Shown here: positions 28,667-37,850 of the stretch, piece by piece | Layout of the letters: every line of letters begins with the position of its first letter | Position numbering within the stretch: the first letter of the stretch is position 1 | Origin: Nitrosomonas sp. HPC101 | GTDB taxonomy: Bacteria; Pseudomonadota; Gammaproteobacteria; Burkholderiales; Nitrosomonadaceae | Assembly: GCF_009833125.1 (NCBI RefSeq) | Contig: NZ_QRCC01000008.1 | Coordinates: 62,001-126,000 of the forward strand | Direction of reading: 5' to 3' | Length of the DNA: 64,000 bases | Translations under genes and position numbers: made by a program | The notes under the pieces: generated by a model | Database searches by the model: none | Told to the model about the DNA's origin: nothing | What the model saw: the letters and a program-made list of their open reading frames with translations, nothing else

Positions 28667-29148
28667 TCAAATATCTCCCGTAACAAGTATTCATAGCGAT
28701 TCTTGATCAGATCCAACCAGACTGCTTCGTCAACCAGATCGAAAATATGCAGTATCAGGACGCTGCGTGCTGAGTTGTAGTCGATCCAGGCTGTACCAGG
28801 GGTACTGGTGATGATAACAGCCAGATAAGCCAATCCAGTAGGATCACGCAGATCAAGCGGAATAGCCATAAAGTTCGATTTTCCGATGCGTTTGCCGCCA
28901 TGCAGAATAATGCTGGCGACAGCAAGATTGGATCGCACAATGTCATAAAATACGATTGCAAACAGCTTAGGCAGCAAATCCCAGCGCCTGAACCGTGGTT
29001 TTGCCGGACTCAGTACCGTTAATCCCCATGCGGCAACGAGGGCAGTGGTCAGGCCGAGTAAAAACTGGCCGAGTGAAAAGCCGGTCAGCATCAGCCATGT
29101 AGTGGTCAGCAAAACAATAAGCAGCGGGTAAGAGAATAGCTTGCTCAT
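28663..29148 (-). CDS. mrpE: Mrp antiporter subunit E
   Basis: Membrane subunit (161 residues) with two N-terminal helices and the MrpE block LFAIVFYDIVRSNLAVA followed by ITSTPGTAWIDYN. It overlaps mrpD and mrpF by four bases each. Mrp complexes need all subunits for full activity. Confidence 0.88.
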   Translation of the reverse strand: MSKLFSYPLLIVLLTTTWLMLTGFSLGQFLLGLTTALVAAWGLTVLSPAKPRFRRWDLLPKLFAIVFYDIVRSNLAVASIILHGGKRIGKSNFMAIPLDLRDPTGLAYLAVIITSTPGTAWIDYNSARSVLILHIFDLVDEAVWLDLIKNRYEYLLREIFE

Positions 29149-30794
29149 TCTGTTGCCTTCAGCGGTTGCGGCAGTTCAGTACGAGGCGCATGCATTACAC
29201 TTTCAATATAGGGTTGCGGCGCATGTAGACTGCTTGCCGTTGCTTCCATGAAACGCATCACTGGTCCTGCCTGTAGGGTCAGTACAAGCGTTGTGCACAG
29301 TAAAACAGCAATCGGAAGAATTTCAATAAATAACACCCGTGGCAGTACGGCATCAGCCGGAGGCACCCAGAATGCGTGGATACCAGAACGACTCATGGCA
29401 ATCAGCGTAGCCAGCCCGGAAAGAATGAGCAATGCCATGAACCACCAGGATACTGTCGGGATATTCGTCATCTGGTTTGCTGCATCAGGATTGAATAACG
29501 CGGACAGGATGACAAATTTGGCAATGAAACCTGAAAGGGGTGGCAGGCCAATTAATAAAATGGCACAAGCGGCGAAGCAGGTGCCAAGAACTGCAATCGT
29601 TCGAGGAATGACTACCCCCACAATTTCCTCATCCTCTGTTTCCTCGTCCTGATAGCCGAAGGCTTCCATGGTAACGGCCAGTACGCTGGTAGCCATGTTC
29701 TGCCCTCTTTCAATCAGCTCTATGAGCAGGAATAGAGCGCTGATTGCCAGCGTGGAGCTCACAAGATAATACAAGGCTCCGGCGGTCACTTCGGTTTGCA
29801 CTAGGCCCATGCTTGTCAGTAATGTGCCGGATGAGATTAACACCGAAAAACCGGCAAATCGTCCCAGAGTCTGCGAGGCGAGGACACCGACAGTGCCGAA
29901 ACTGATGGTTGCCAGACCACCATAGAGCAATATCTGCGCACCTGGCCCTTCCGGAAAGTCAGGGTCATGTCCGAAAAAAAGTAGTGCCAGGCGTAACAAT
30001 ACATAAATGCCGACTTTACTCATGATGGCAAAGATAGCAGCAGATGGTGCCGGAGCTGCGGCATAGGTTGCCGGCAACCAGAAGCTCAACGGCCACATGC
30101 CTGCCTTGATCAAAAAAGCCACACTCAAAATGGCGGCTCCGGACTCCAGCATCATGTAATTGGTTTCACTGATTTGCGGGATGCGTATGGCGAGATCAGC
30201 CATATTCAGTGTACCGGTGACGCCGTAGATCAGGGCTACTCCAATCAGGAATAGCAATGAAGCAACGAGATTGATGGCGATGTAATGTACTCCAGCTTTT
30301 ACCCGAAGCAAGCCGGATCCGTGCAGTACCAATCCGTAGGAGGCTGCTAGCATGACTTCAAAAAACACGAAGAGATTGAACAGATCCCCGGTCAAAAATG
30401 CGCCATTTAATCCCATCAATAGCAACAGAAACAACGTATGAAAATGTACTCCGGCCTTGTGCCAGCGTCCCAGTGAAAATATCAAAACAGGCAGAGCGAG
30501 CGTTGCGGTCAGAGTCAGCATCATGGCGGACAAGCGATCCAGTACCAGATTGATGGCAAATGGAGGAGGCCAGTTGCCAAGCAGGTAGACTGCAATTCTG
30601 CCTTCGCTTATGTCACCATCGGCATGAGTAAAGCGTAGCAGCTGAATCGAGATTATCAGCAAGGCAACAGTCGATAGAATGGATAGGGCCGCTTTCAGCT
30701 TGCGTCCGCGATCATCGAGAAAAAGCTGTAATGCACCAGCAACGAGCGGAATCAGAATAGGAGCAATGACAAGGGCTTCCGGAGACAATCTCAT
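29145..30794 (-). CDS. mrpD: Mrp antiporter subunit D (NuoN-like)
   Basis: Large proton/cation-translocating subunit related to complex I NuoL/M/N. The 549-residue product has about 14 helices with family signatures LFNLFVFFEVMLAASYGLV and LIKAGMWPLSFWLPATYAAAPAP, where the conserved Lys of the channel lies. A charged loop (EDEETEDEEIVG) near residue 385 is unusual for a membrane subunit. It overlaps mrpC and mrpE by four bases. Confidence 0.92.
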   Translation of the reverse strand: MRLSPEALVIAPILIPLVAGALQLFLDDRGRKLKAALSILSTVALLIISIQLLRFTHADGDISEGRIAVYLLGNWPPPFAINLVLDRLSAMMLTLTATLALPVLIFSLGRWHKAGVHFHTLFLLLLMGLNGAFLTGDLFNLFVFFEVMLAASYGLVLHGSGLLRVKAGVHYIAINLVASLLFLIGVALIYGVTGTLNMADLAIRIPQISETNYMMLESGAAILSVAFLIKAGMWPLSFWLPATYAAAPAPSAAIFAIMSKVGIYVLLRLALLFFGHDPDFPEGPGAQILLYGGLATISFGTVGVLASQTLGRFAGFSVLISSGTLLTSMGLVQTEVTAGALYYLVSSTLAISALFLLIELIERGQNMATSVLAVTMEAFGYQDEETEDEEIVGVVIPRTIAVLGTCFAACAILLIGLPPLSGFIAKFVILSALFNPDAANQMTNIPTVSWWFMALLILSGLATLIAMSRSGIHAFWVPPADAVLPRVLFIEILPIAVLLCTTLVLTLQAGPVMRFMEATASSLHAPQPYIESVMHAPRTELPQPLKATE

Positions 30795-31135
30795 CGATCG
30801 GGCTCCTTACCATCTACATGATCGGTACCTGTCAGGCCACGTGAAGCCAGCAGAATGACCAGAAACAGTGCCGTTGTGGCAAACCCGATGACAATGGCTG
30901 TCAGCACCAGCGCCTGGGGTACCGGATCGGCAAAGGCAGCCGGATCAATCTGGGCGCCTGCCTGTGTAATGGGTGGTCTGCCCATTACCAGTCGGCCTAC
31001 ACTGAAGATAAATAGATTAACGGCATAGGAAAGCAGTCCCAGCCCGATAATGACCTGATAGGTGCGTGGACGCAGTAATAACCAGACGCCGGATCCAGCC
31101 AATATTCCGATACTGAGAGATAGTACTAGCTCCAT
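30791..31135 (-). CDS. mrpC: Mrp antiporter subunit C (NuoK-like)
   Basis: Three-helix membrane subunit (114 residues) related to NuoK. It has the MrpC/MnhC pattern YQVIIGLGLLSYAVNLFIFSVG and DPVPQALVLTAIVIGFATTA. It sits between mrpA/B and mrpD with one-base and four-base overlaps. Confidence 0.9.
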   Translation of the reverse strand: MELVLSLSIGILAGSGVWLLLRPRTYQVIIGLGLLSYAVNLFIFSVGRLVMGRPPITQAGAQIDPAAFADPVPQALVLTAIVIGFATTALFLVILLASRGLTGTDHVDGKEPDR

Positions 31136-34053
31136 CAGCTGTCCTCCTTGGTTTTGGCGGGTTCAATAGCACGTGCACGATGACTGCGAATCGACTGATG
31201 TGCAATGGCAATCAACATCAGGGCGGTTGCGCCGACAACCAGCAAAAGGACGCCCAGATCAAAGAACAGGGCAGTAGCAACAGGTATTTTGCCGAGCAGA
31301 GGTATCTCCAGATAGGTGGAATGAGAAGTGAGAAAGGGAAATCCAAATAACCAGGATCCCATTCCGGTCAACGCAGCCAGCAGCAGACCAAAGCCAATCC
31401 AGCGGATTGGCAGGATACGCAAGTGATCTTCCACCCAACGGGTGCCACTGGCGAGATATTGCAGCAGGAGGCCGATCGCCAGAGTGATACCGGCGGCGAA
31501 TCCGCCACCTGGCAGATCATGGCCGCGCAGAAAGAAATAGACAGCCAACAGAATGATAAACGGGAACATCCACTGCATGAGCACGGCAGGTATCATCAGG
31601 TAATCGTGTACCGTTTCGCCAATTTTGCGATCAGGATGACGGTCATCGAAGTCATTTTGTATGCGTTGTTGCTCCGGAACTTCGATACTGTCTGGTGCAG
31701 GACGGAAGCGTCTTAGCAGCGCGTACACGGTAAGCGCCACAATGCCCAGCACCGTGATTTCTCCAAGTGTGTCAAAGCCGCGGAAATCGACCAGAATGAC
31801 GTTAACAACATTGTTGCCGCCACCTTCCGAATAGGCCCGTTCCAGAAAGAATTCGGCAATGCTTTCCGACAGTTCGGCATGAGTCATTATGTTGTAGGCA
31901 ATGAATGTCATCCCGCTACCGCAGCTGACAGCAAGCACGAAATCACGCACTCTGCGTGTCCATGAAATCGGCGTCGTGGCGTTGTCAACCTGTTCCTGCC
32001 TTTTTGGCAACCAGCGCAGGCCGAGCAGAATCAGAACGGTGGTGACGATTTCAACCAGCAGCTGGGTAACGGCCAGATCGGGTGCGGAAAACCAGACGAA
32101 AGTGACACAGGTGACAAGACCAGCTCCCCCCATCAGGATCAATGCAGCCAACCGATGATATTTGGCTTGATAAGCAGCTCCAAGCGCGCAGGCGGCCCCT
32201 ACTCCCCAGAGTAGCGCAAAAACGGGATCGATTCCGGCAGTCGCTGCCAGGCTAAAACCGGAATTCATCTCAAGGAATGGCCAGCTGCCCGCAATCAACG
32301 CAATGAAAATGACCAGAAACAGTTGTGGCTGCAGACGTTGCGTACCAAATGTTTCCTCCATCCAGCGCGCCCAGCGCCAGGAGAGTGCAACCAGTAATCG
32401 TTCAAAAATGCGCTGTCCCTTGAACTGTCGTATGCCGGGTGGACCATCTTCACTTTGGGCGAGGTAATTCTGCAGAACCAGGTAAAGCAGCGCTCCGCCG
32501 ATCAGCGCCGTCATGCTCATAATCAGGGGTGTGTTGATACCATGCCATACGGCCAGGCTGTAAAGTGGTGTATGTTCGTGTAATACCGAAGTCACAGCAG
32601 TATGCAGGTAAGGGCCAATGGTGATACCGGGAATGATGCCGATAATGAGACAGGCTAGCACCAGGAATTCGATTGGCCGCCGCATCCAGTGGGGAGGTTC
32701 ATGCGGTTCGCGGGGAAGCTCCAAAGGTTTGGGGCCGAAAAAGACGGTATGAATGAAGCGTATGGAATAGGTTACGGAAAAGGCACTGGCAATCGTGGCA
32801 GCATAAGGGAGGATACTATCCAGCATAGAGCCGGAGTGTTGACCAAGTGTTTCAGAAAAAAACATTTCTTTTGACAAAAACCCGTTGAGAAGTGGTACAC
32901 CCGCCATGGCAGCACTGGCGACCATGGCCAGTGTGGCGGTAATCGGCATATAACTGAAGAGGCCGCTCAGCTTGCGCATGTCACGTGTTCCTGCTTCATG
33001 GTCGATGATACCGGCGGCCATGAACAGGGAGGCTTTGAACGTAGCATGATTCAGCATATGAAAAATGGCAGCCACTGCGGCCAGCGGGCTGCCAAAACTG
33101 AGCAAAGTTGTAATCAGGCCGAGGTGGCTGATGGTTGAATAGGCCAGCAACCCTTTGAGATCCTGCTGAAAGATGGCGAAGTAAGCGCCGAGCAGCAATG
33201 AGCTCATGCCGGCAAACCCGAGCAATAAAAACCATTCATTGGTGCCAGATAATACCGGCCACAGCCGGGTGAGCAGAAATACACCCGCTTTTACCATGGT
33301 CGCAGAGTGCAGATAGGCTGATACCGGTGTTGGGGCTGCCATTGCATTAGGTAGCCAGAAATGGAATGGAAATTGTGCGCTTTTAGTGAGTGCGCCCAAT
33401 AGGATCAGCACCAGCACGGGAACATAGAGTTCGTGTTCCCGGATTGTGTTGCCGGTAGCCAGTACAACGTCGAGATCGTAGCTGCCAGCGATATAACCGA
33501 TAAGAACTAATCCGGCAAGCAGGCAAAGCCCGCCGGTTCCGGTGATAATCAATGACATCCGTGCACCGTCACGTGCTGCAGCATTGTGGTGCCAGTAACC
33601 GATCAGCAAAAATGAAAAAATACTGGTGAGCTCCCAGAAGATTGCCAACAGGATCAGGTTGCCCGCGATGACTACGCCTTGCATGGCACCGGCAAAAGCC
33701 AGTAAAAAGGAGAAAAAACGGGGAACCGGGTCTTCGGGGTCCATATAGTAGCGTGCGTAGAGCACCACCAGAAAACCGATGCCGGTAATTAGCATTGAAA
33801 ACATCCAGGCGAAACCATCCATCCTGAGTGTGAAATTCAAATCCGACCCAGGCAGCCATTCGATGTTATTACGAAGTACTTCTCCTTCTGAAACAGAGGG
33901 GTAAAGGTATACAACAATTGCAAATGCGATGATCATGACGCATCCTGACAACCATGCTTCCGTGTTGCGGGCATTGGCTGGCAACAGGGCTGCCAGGGTA
34001 CTTCCGGCAAAGGGCAACAGTATCAGGAGAAGAAGGAAGGCCTCGCTGTTCAT
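31135..34053 (-). CDS. mrpA: Mrp antiporter subunit A fused to subunit B
   Basis: Largest subunit of the antiporter, NuoL-like, exchanging Na+ (or K+) for H+ at the inner membrane. The 972-residue product begins MNSEAFLLLLILLPFAG and contains FWELTSIFSFLLIGYWHH and LTKSAQFPFHFWLPNAMAAPTPVSAYLHSATMV split over its first half. A NuoJ-like region follows. The last ~140 residues match MrpB (MQWMFPFIILLAVYFFLRGHDLPGGGFAAGI), so A and B are one protein, as in group-2 systems of many proteobacteria. ATG 34051-34053 is chosen over a longer frame with a poor N-terminus. It is first of the mrpAB-C-D-E-F-G operon. Confidence 0.92.
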   Translation of the reverse strand: MNSEAFLLLLILLPFAGSTLAALLPANARNTEAWLSGCVMIIAFAIVVYLYPSVSEGEVLRNNIEWLPGSDLNFTLRMDGFAWMFSMLITGIGFLVVLYARYYMDPEDPVPRFFSFLLAFAGAMQGVVIAGNLILLAIFWELTSIFSFLLIGYWHHNAAARDGARMSLIITGTGGLCLLAGLVLIGYIAGSYDLDVVLATGNTIREHELYVPVLVLILLGALTKSAQFPFHFWLPNAMAAPTPVSAYLHSATMVKAGVFLLTRLWPVLSGTNEWFLLLGFAGMSSLLLGAYFAIFQQDLKGLLAYSTISHLGLITTLLSFGSPLAAVAAIFHMLNHATFKASLFMAAGIIDHEAGTRDMRKLSGLFSYMPITATLAMVASAAMAGVPLLNGFLSKEMFFSETLGQHSGSMLDSILPYAATIASAFSVTYSIRFIHTVFFGPKPLELPREPHEPPHWMRRPIEFLVLACLIIGIIPGITIGPYLHTAVTSVLHEHTPLYSLAVWHGINTPLIMSMTALIGGALLYLVLQNYLAQSEDGPPGIRQFKGQRIFERLLVALSWRWARWMEETFGTQRLQPQLFLVIFIALIAGSWPFLEMNSGFSLAATAGIDPVFALLWGVGAACALGAAYQAKYHRLAALILMGGAGLVTCVTFVWFSAPDLAVTQLLVEIVTTVLILLGLRWLPKRQEQVDNATTPISWTRRVRDFVLAVSCGSGMTFIAYNIMTHAELSESIAEFFLERAYSEGGGNNVVNVILVDFRGFDTLGEITVLGIVALTVYALLRRFRPAPDSIEVPEQQRIQNDFDDRHPDRKIGETVHDYLMIPAVLMQWMFPFIILLAVYFFLRGHDLPGGGFAAGITLAIGLLLQYLASGTRWVEDHLRILPIRWIGFGLLLAALTGMGSWLFGFPFLTSHSTYLEIPLLGKIPVATALFFDLGVLLLVVGATALMLIAIAHQSIRSHRARAIEPAKTKEDS

Positions 34054-34491
34054 CTTCAGGTAAATAATGTAAATGATGTTGCCGGAAATTCCAGCAGAGA
34101 AAAATAAACAACCTCGCCGCAAGCAGCGGAGTATTGAATATCATTCATTGCAATTCACTTACCCGCTCAACCTTTCAATCAAGGGAGACAATGCAAGACA
34201 GAATTGAACAACGGAACATACTTGAAGTATGTGATTGAGTCCGGTTTTAACGTCGCAATGTATCCTTCGGTAGATTTTTGAGCAGGTTTCAGGGAGATCT
34301 GCCCTGTTACCTTACCTGCATGTGTCTTTCAATGTTTCACTCGTGCACGAGTCAAATGCAGTTTTCAGTATTTTGCCGAAGTATAGAATAATATAACAAT
34401 ATTTTGCGTTATGACCCTTGTGTAAATACACACTCAACGTGAATACGTTACGCTTCAAGGGAGAGGAAATTACACCCGCAGCAGATTAACA
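34054..34491. other. Gap upstream of mrpA with an 8-1-8 palindrome
   Basis: About 440 non-coding bases that should hold the mrp promoter. A perfect palindrome ACATACTT-G-AAGTATGT sits at 34216-34232, and a TTGAGTCCGGTTTTAACG stretch follows. The latter resembles the core of the 140-bp repeats, so the palindrome may be part of another repeat type rather than an operator. Nothing else was recognised. Confidence 0.35.
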
Positions 34492-34516
34492 AACCCCCCG
34501 TTGCACGGGGGGTTTG
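34492..34516 (-). terminator. Strong G/C-rich terminator hairpin
   Basis: Nearly perfect stem AAACCCCCCG with CGGGGGGTTT around a five-base loop. On the minus strand it lies 20 bases after the stop of the membrane-protein gene (34537-35199) and is followed by a short T-rich stretch (TTTGTT), fitting an intrinsic terminator for that gene. Confidence 0.8.
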
Positions 34517-34536
34517 AAGGTGATGATTTTATGGTG

Positions 34537-35199
34537 TTAATCCAGCAAAGGGGGCGGATTATAGCTGATGATGATGGTGGCCATACGCTTGTTCAGTCCC
34601 ATGACTGGCACAACCAGCAGTTTTTTACCACCCACATCCGATTTAACGGTAATGGTTTGCAGATCGAGGACTGCCTCTGGATAAAGATTTGAGGCTTCTT
34701 CGGTTATCAGCCTTTTATCGGTGGATACCAGCAATTTGCCTTCGTCACTGATCAGTACGACACGCTCGGTATCCTTTGTTCTGACAAGTTCGGACAGATA
34801 CTGGTCGATCTGGTCAAGATTATTGCGGATCAGTTCACCACGTACAGCCCATGCCAGCACCTGACCAAAGCGCTCTTCTTCCTTGTTGTATTGGCTATCT
34901 GCGTATGCGCGTGCCTTTTTAGCCAGTGCCTCGCTTTCCTGTTCGAGTTTCAGGGTTAATTCTGCCTGGCCTTTTTCCAGTCGTGATTCAGCCTGGTTTA
35001 CGGCAATTTGTTTCCAGACGAATACCAGCAGCAGTACACCCAGAAAAACTAGAATCGACCACGAAGGCAGCTGTTTATGCTGAAGATCGGAAATTGGCGC
35101 AAACTTATTGCACAGAATGTTGAATAATGAAGCGGGTTTGGTCCATTCAACCTTGTCTTTGGACTGATCGCCGCCGTTCTGCGTATTTTGATCCGACAT
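34537..35199 (-). CDS. Single-span membrane protein with extracytoplasmic sensor-like domain (unknown function)
   Basis: I do not recognise the gene. The 220-residue product has a cytoplasmic N-terminus of about 45 residues and one strong transmembrane helix (SWSILVFLGVLLLVFVW). An Ala/Glu/Lys-rich coiled-coil-like segment (AESRLEKGQAELTLKLEQESEALAKKA, given in part) comes next. The periplasmic C-terminal domain has beta-strand pattern (RVVLISDEGKLLVSTDKRL) like PAS/Cache sensor folds. No kinase, HAMP or cyclase output is attached. It has its own terminator and an A/G-rich ribosome site, and is divergent from argH. A ligand-sensing or partner-protein role is only a guess. Confidence 0.6.
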   Translation of the reverse strand: MSDQNTQNGGDQSKDKVEWTKPASLFNILCNKFAPISDLQHKQLPSWSILVFLGVLLLVFVWKQIAVNQAESRLEKGQAELTLKLEQESEALAKKARAYADSQYNKEEERFGQVLAWAVRGELIRNNLDQIDQYLSELVRTKDTERVVLISDEGKLLVSTDKRLITEEASNLYPEAVLDLQTITVKSDVGGKKLLVVPVMGLNKRMATIIISYNPPPLLD

Positions 35200-35391
35200 G
35201 AATTGCTCCTTCGTATTAATAAGTGACTCGAATGAAAGGCGCTAATTATCCACCATTCCTTTTCTCAGGGAAAGCAGCGTTGCCAATAACCTGCATATTA
35301 TGCATATTTGTTACAAAATCTGCCAGTCTTGCGCAGATTCCTTACGGGTTGCGGGTAAAATAGGGGCTTTCAACCAACAACAGAAATTTCC

Positions 35392-36777
35392 GTGGAAAAA
35401 GATAACAAGACCTGGTCAGGTCGTTTCAGCGAGCCGGTTGCGCAATTGGTGCAACGTTATACTGCGTCAGTTGGATTCGACTACCGGCTGGCCGAGTACG
35501 ATATTCAGGGATCACTTGCACATGCACGTATGCTGGCCGCCACCAATATTATCCAATCTGCCGATCTGGAGGCCATTGAGAAAGGGCTGATACAGATCCG
35601 TGAAGAAATCCGCAAGAGTGAGTTTGAATGGCAACTCGAACAGGAAGATGTCCATCTGAATATCGAACGGCGTTTGACTGCACTGACCGGAGATGCCGGT
35701 AAAAAACTGCATACTGCCCGCTCGCGCAACGATCAGGTGGCCACCGACATCCGGCTCTATCTGCGCGCTGCCATTGATGAAATCATCGGCCTTATTCATG
35801 TCCTGCAGCATGTATTGCTGAACCTGGCAGAGCAGCACGCTGCCACGATCATGCCTGGGTTTACGCATTTACAGGTGGCGCAACCGGTTTCGTTCGGACA
35901 TCACCTGCTCGCCTATTACGAAATGCTGCAGCGTGACGGACAACGCCTGCAGGATTGCAGGAAACGGGTCAATCAATTGCCATTAGGGGCAGCCGCCCTG
36001 GCGGGTACCAGCTATCCGATCGATCGTGAACAGGTAGCGCGTGAACTGGGGTTTGAAGGTATTTGCCACAACTCGCTGGACGCTGTGTCCGATCGCGATT
36101 TTGCAATTGAATTTTGCGCCAGTGCCGCGCTTATCATGATGCACCTCTCCCGCCTGTCGGAAGAGCTGATTCTGTGGATGAGTCCGGCATTCGGTTTCAT
36201 CCGTATTGCGGACCGATTTTGTACTGGCTCGTCCATCATGCCACAAAAGAAAAATCCTGATGTTCCTGAACTGGTACGTGGCAAAACCGGTCGTATCAAC
36301 GGTCATCTGGTTGCGCTGCTGACATTGATGAAATCCCAGCCGTTGGCCTACAACAAGGATAATCAGGAAGATAAGGAGCCTTTGTTCGATACGGTTGATA
36401 CCCTGAGGGATACCTTGACCATTTACGCCGACATGCTGGCTGGACTGCACGTCAACCCGGAAGCCATGCGCCAGGCGGCACTGCACGGTTATGCAACCGC
36501 TACCGATCTGGCTGATTATCTGGTCAAGAAAGGAATGCCATTTCGTGATGCGCACGAAGCAGTCGCCCAGGCTGTGCGCTTTGCGGAAAGCAAGGCATGT
36601 GATCTGAGTGCGCTTTCTCTGGCAGATTTACGGCAATTTTCCGAAACTATTGAACAGGATGTATTCGAGGTACTCACCCTGGAAGGCTCTCTGCAAAGCC
36701 GTAATCATCCCGGTGGTACCGCGCCGGCACAAGTGCGCGAAGCGATCCGCCGGGCGCGTTCACAGTTGCCAGACTAA
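35392..36777 (+). CDS. argH: Argininosuccinate lyase
   Basis: Splits argininosuccinate into arginine and fumarate, the last step of arginine synthesis. The 461-residue product has the fumarase/aspartase superfamily signature [12 protein letters not shown], plus [21 protein letters not shown] (in part) and [20 protein letters not shown], all near-perfect for ArgH. The start is GTG 35392 (GTGGAAAAAGAT); the family N-terminus KTWSGRFSE begins within a few residues, so this start is right. It may be co-transcribed with the kinase-like gene eight bases downstream. Confidence 0.96.
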   Translation: MEKDNKTWSGRFSEPVAQLVQRYTASVGFDYRLAEYDIQGSLAHARMLAATNIIQSADLEAIEKGLIQIREEIRKSEFEWQLEQEDVHLNIERRLTALTGDAGKKLHTARSRNDQVATDIRLYLRAAIDEIIGLIHVLQHVLLNLAEQHAATIMPGFTHLQVAQPVSFGHHLLAYYEMLQRDGQRLQDCRKRVNQLPLGAAALAGTSYPIDREQVARELGFEGICHNSLDAVSDRDFAIEFCASAALIMMHLSRLSEELILWMSPAFGFIRIADRFCTGSSIMPQKKNPDVPELVRGKTGRINGHLVALLTLMKSQPLAYNKDNQEDKEPLFDTVDTLRDTLTIYADMLAGLHVNPEAMRQAALHGYATATDLADYLVKKGMPFRDAHEAVAQAVRFAESKACDLSALSLADLRQFSETIEQDVFEVLTLEGSLQSRNHPGGTAPAQVREAIRRARSQLPD

Positions 36778-36784
36778 GCCGGGA

Positions 36785-37690
36785 ATGAAGCGGACATCTC
36801 TGCAGACTGCTTCTCCTCTGTGGACAACAATTGTTGCACAAATCTCGCAATTTACCCGGTCCCCCTTTATTCCGGAAAGTCTTATCCCGATTGGTGGGGG
36901 CTGTATCAACCAGACTTTCTGTATCCGTGATTGCGAGCGGCGATACTGCATCAAACTGAACGCAGCCAGCGGCCTGGCCATGTTTGAGGCTGAGGCAGCA
37001 GGGCTGGAAGCAATACTTGATTCTGCCAGCCTGCGTGCCCCTCGTCCGCTTTGCTTTGGAAGTAATCCCGATCATGCCTGGCTGGTACTGGAATTCATTG
37101 ATCTGCACAATCGGGGAAATGCAGCTGCATTGGGTATTGGGTTGGCAAACATGCATCGGCATACCGCGGAAGCATTCGGTTGGGTACGTGATAATACGAT
37201 CGGTTCGACACTTCAGAAAAATGCGGTTAGCAGTAACTGGATTTCCTTCTGGCGGCAATACCGGCTGGGCTATCAGTTAGCCCTTGCTCGCAAAAATGGC
37301 TACACTGGTTCACTACAATCATTGGGGGAACGTCTTCTGTCCGAATTTCAGCATTTCTTTACGGATACCCCGCCGCCGCCTTCACTGCTGCATGGTGATT
37401 TATGGGGGGGTAATTATGCTTTTGATCCGGACGGGCAACCTGTCATCTTTGATCCTGCTGTTTATTACGGCGACAGGGAGACTGATCTGGCCATGACAGA
37501 ACTGTTTGGCGGCTTCCCGCCGGATTTTTATGCCGCCTACCGTGATATCTGGCAGGTGGATGCAGGATATGCTGCTCGCAAGCAGCTCTATAATCTTTAC
37601 CATATCCTGAATCACCTTAACCTGTTTGGATCACAATACTTGGGTCAGGCAGAAACGATTATGAAAAAACTACTGTCCGAACTCGGTTAG
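36785..37690 (+). CDS. Fructosamine/ketosamine-3-kinase family protein
   Basis: Probably a cytoplasmic kinase that phosphorylates ketosamines on glycated proteins or small amines, helping to reverse glycation. The 301-residue product has an aminoglycoside-kinase-like fold: GGGCINQTF near the N-terminus, the lysine region RYCIKLN, the catalytic loop LLHGDLWGGNYAFD, and IFDPAVYYGDRETDLAMTELFGGF, the most diagnostic block. The ATG lies seven bases after the argH stop with GCCGGGA before it, suggesting an operon with argH. The real substrate is not shown by sequence. Confidence 0.87.
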   Translation: MKRTSLQTASPLWTTIVAQISQFTRSPFIPESLIPIGGGCINQTFCIRDCERRYCIKLNAASGLAMFEAEAAGLEAILDSASLRAPRPLCFGSNPDHAWLVLEFIDLHNRGNAAALGIGLANMHRHTAEAFGWVRDNTIGSTLQKNAVSSNWISFWRQYRLGYQLALARKNGYTGSLQSLGERLLSEFQHFFTDTPPPPSLLHGDLWGGNYAFDPDGQPVIFDPAVYYGDRETDLAMTELFGGFPPDFYAAYRDIWQVDAGYAARKQLYNLYHILNHLNLFGSQYLGQAETIMKKLLSELG

Positions 37691-37850
37691 TATGGATGGA
37701 TAGAATTGGTTCACCTGTGTATTCATTTGTTAAGTGGCTGCGGTCGCAATAAAATTGATCTGGACAGCAAAGTAGAAAACAAGTAAGGACCTGCCGCCAA
37801 CTCATGCTTTTCAACATCAACCCCCACCAACCAAACAAGGATCATCAACT

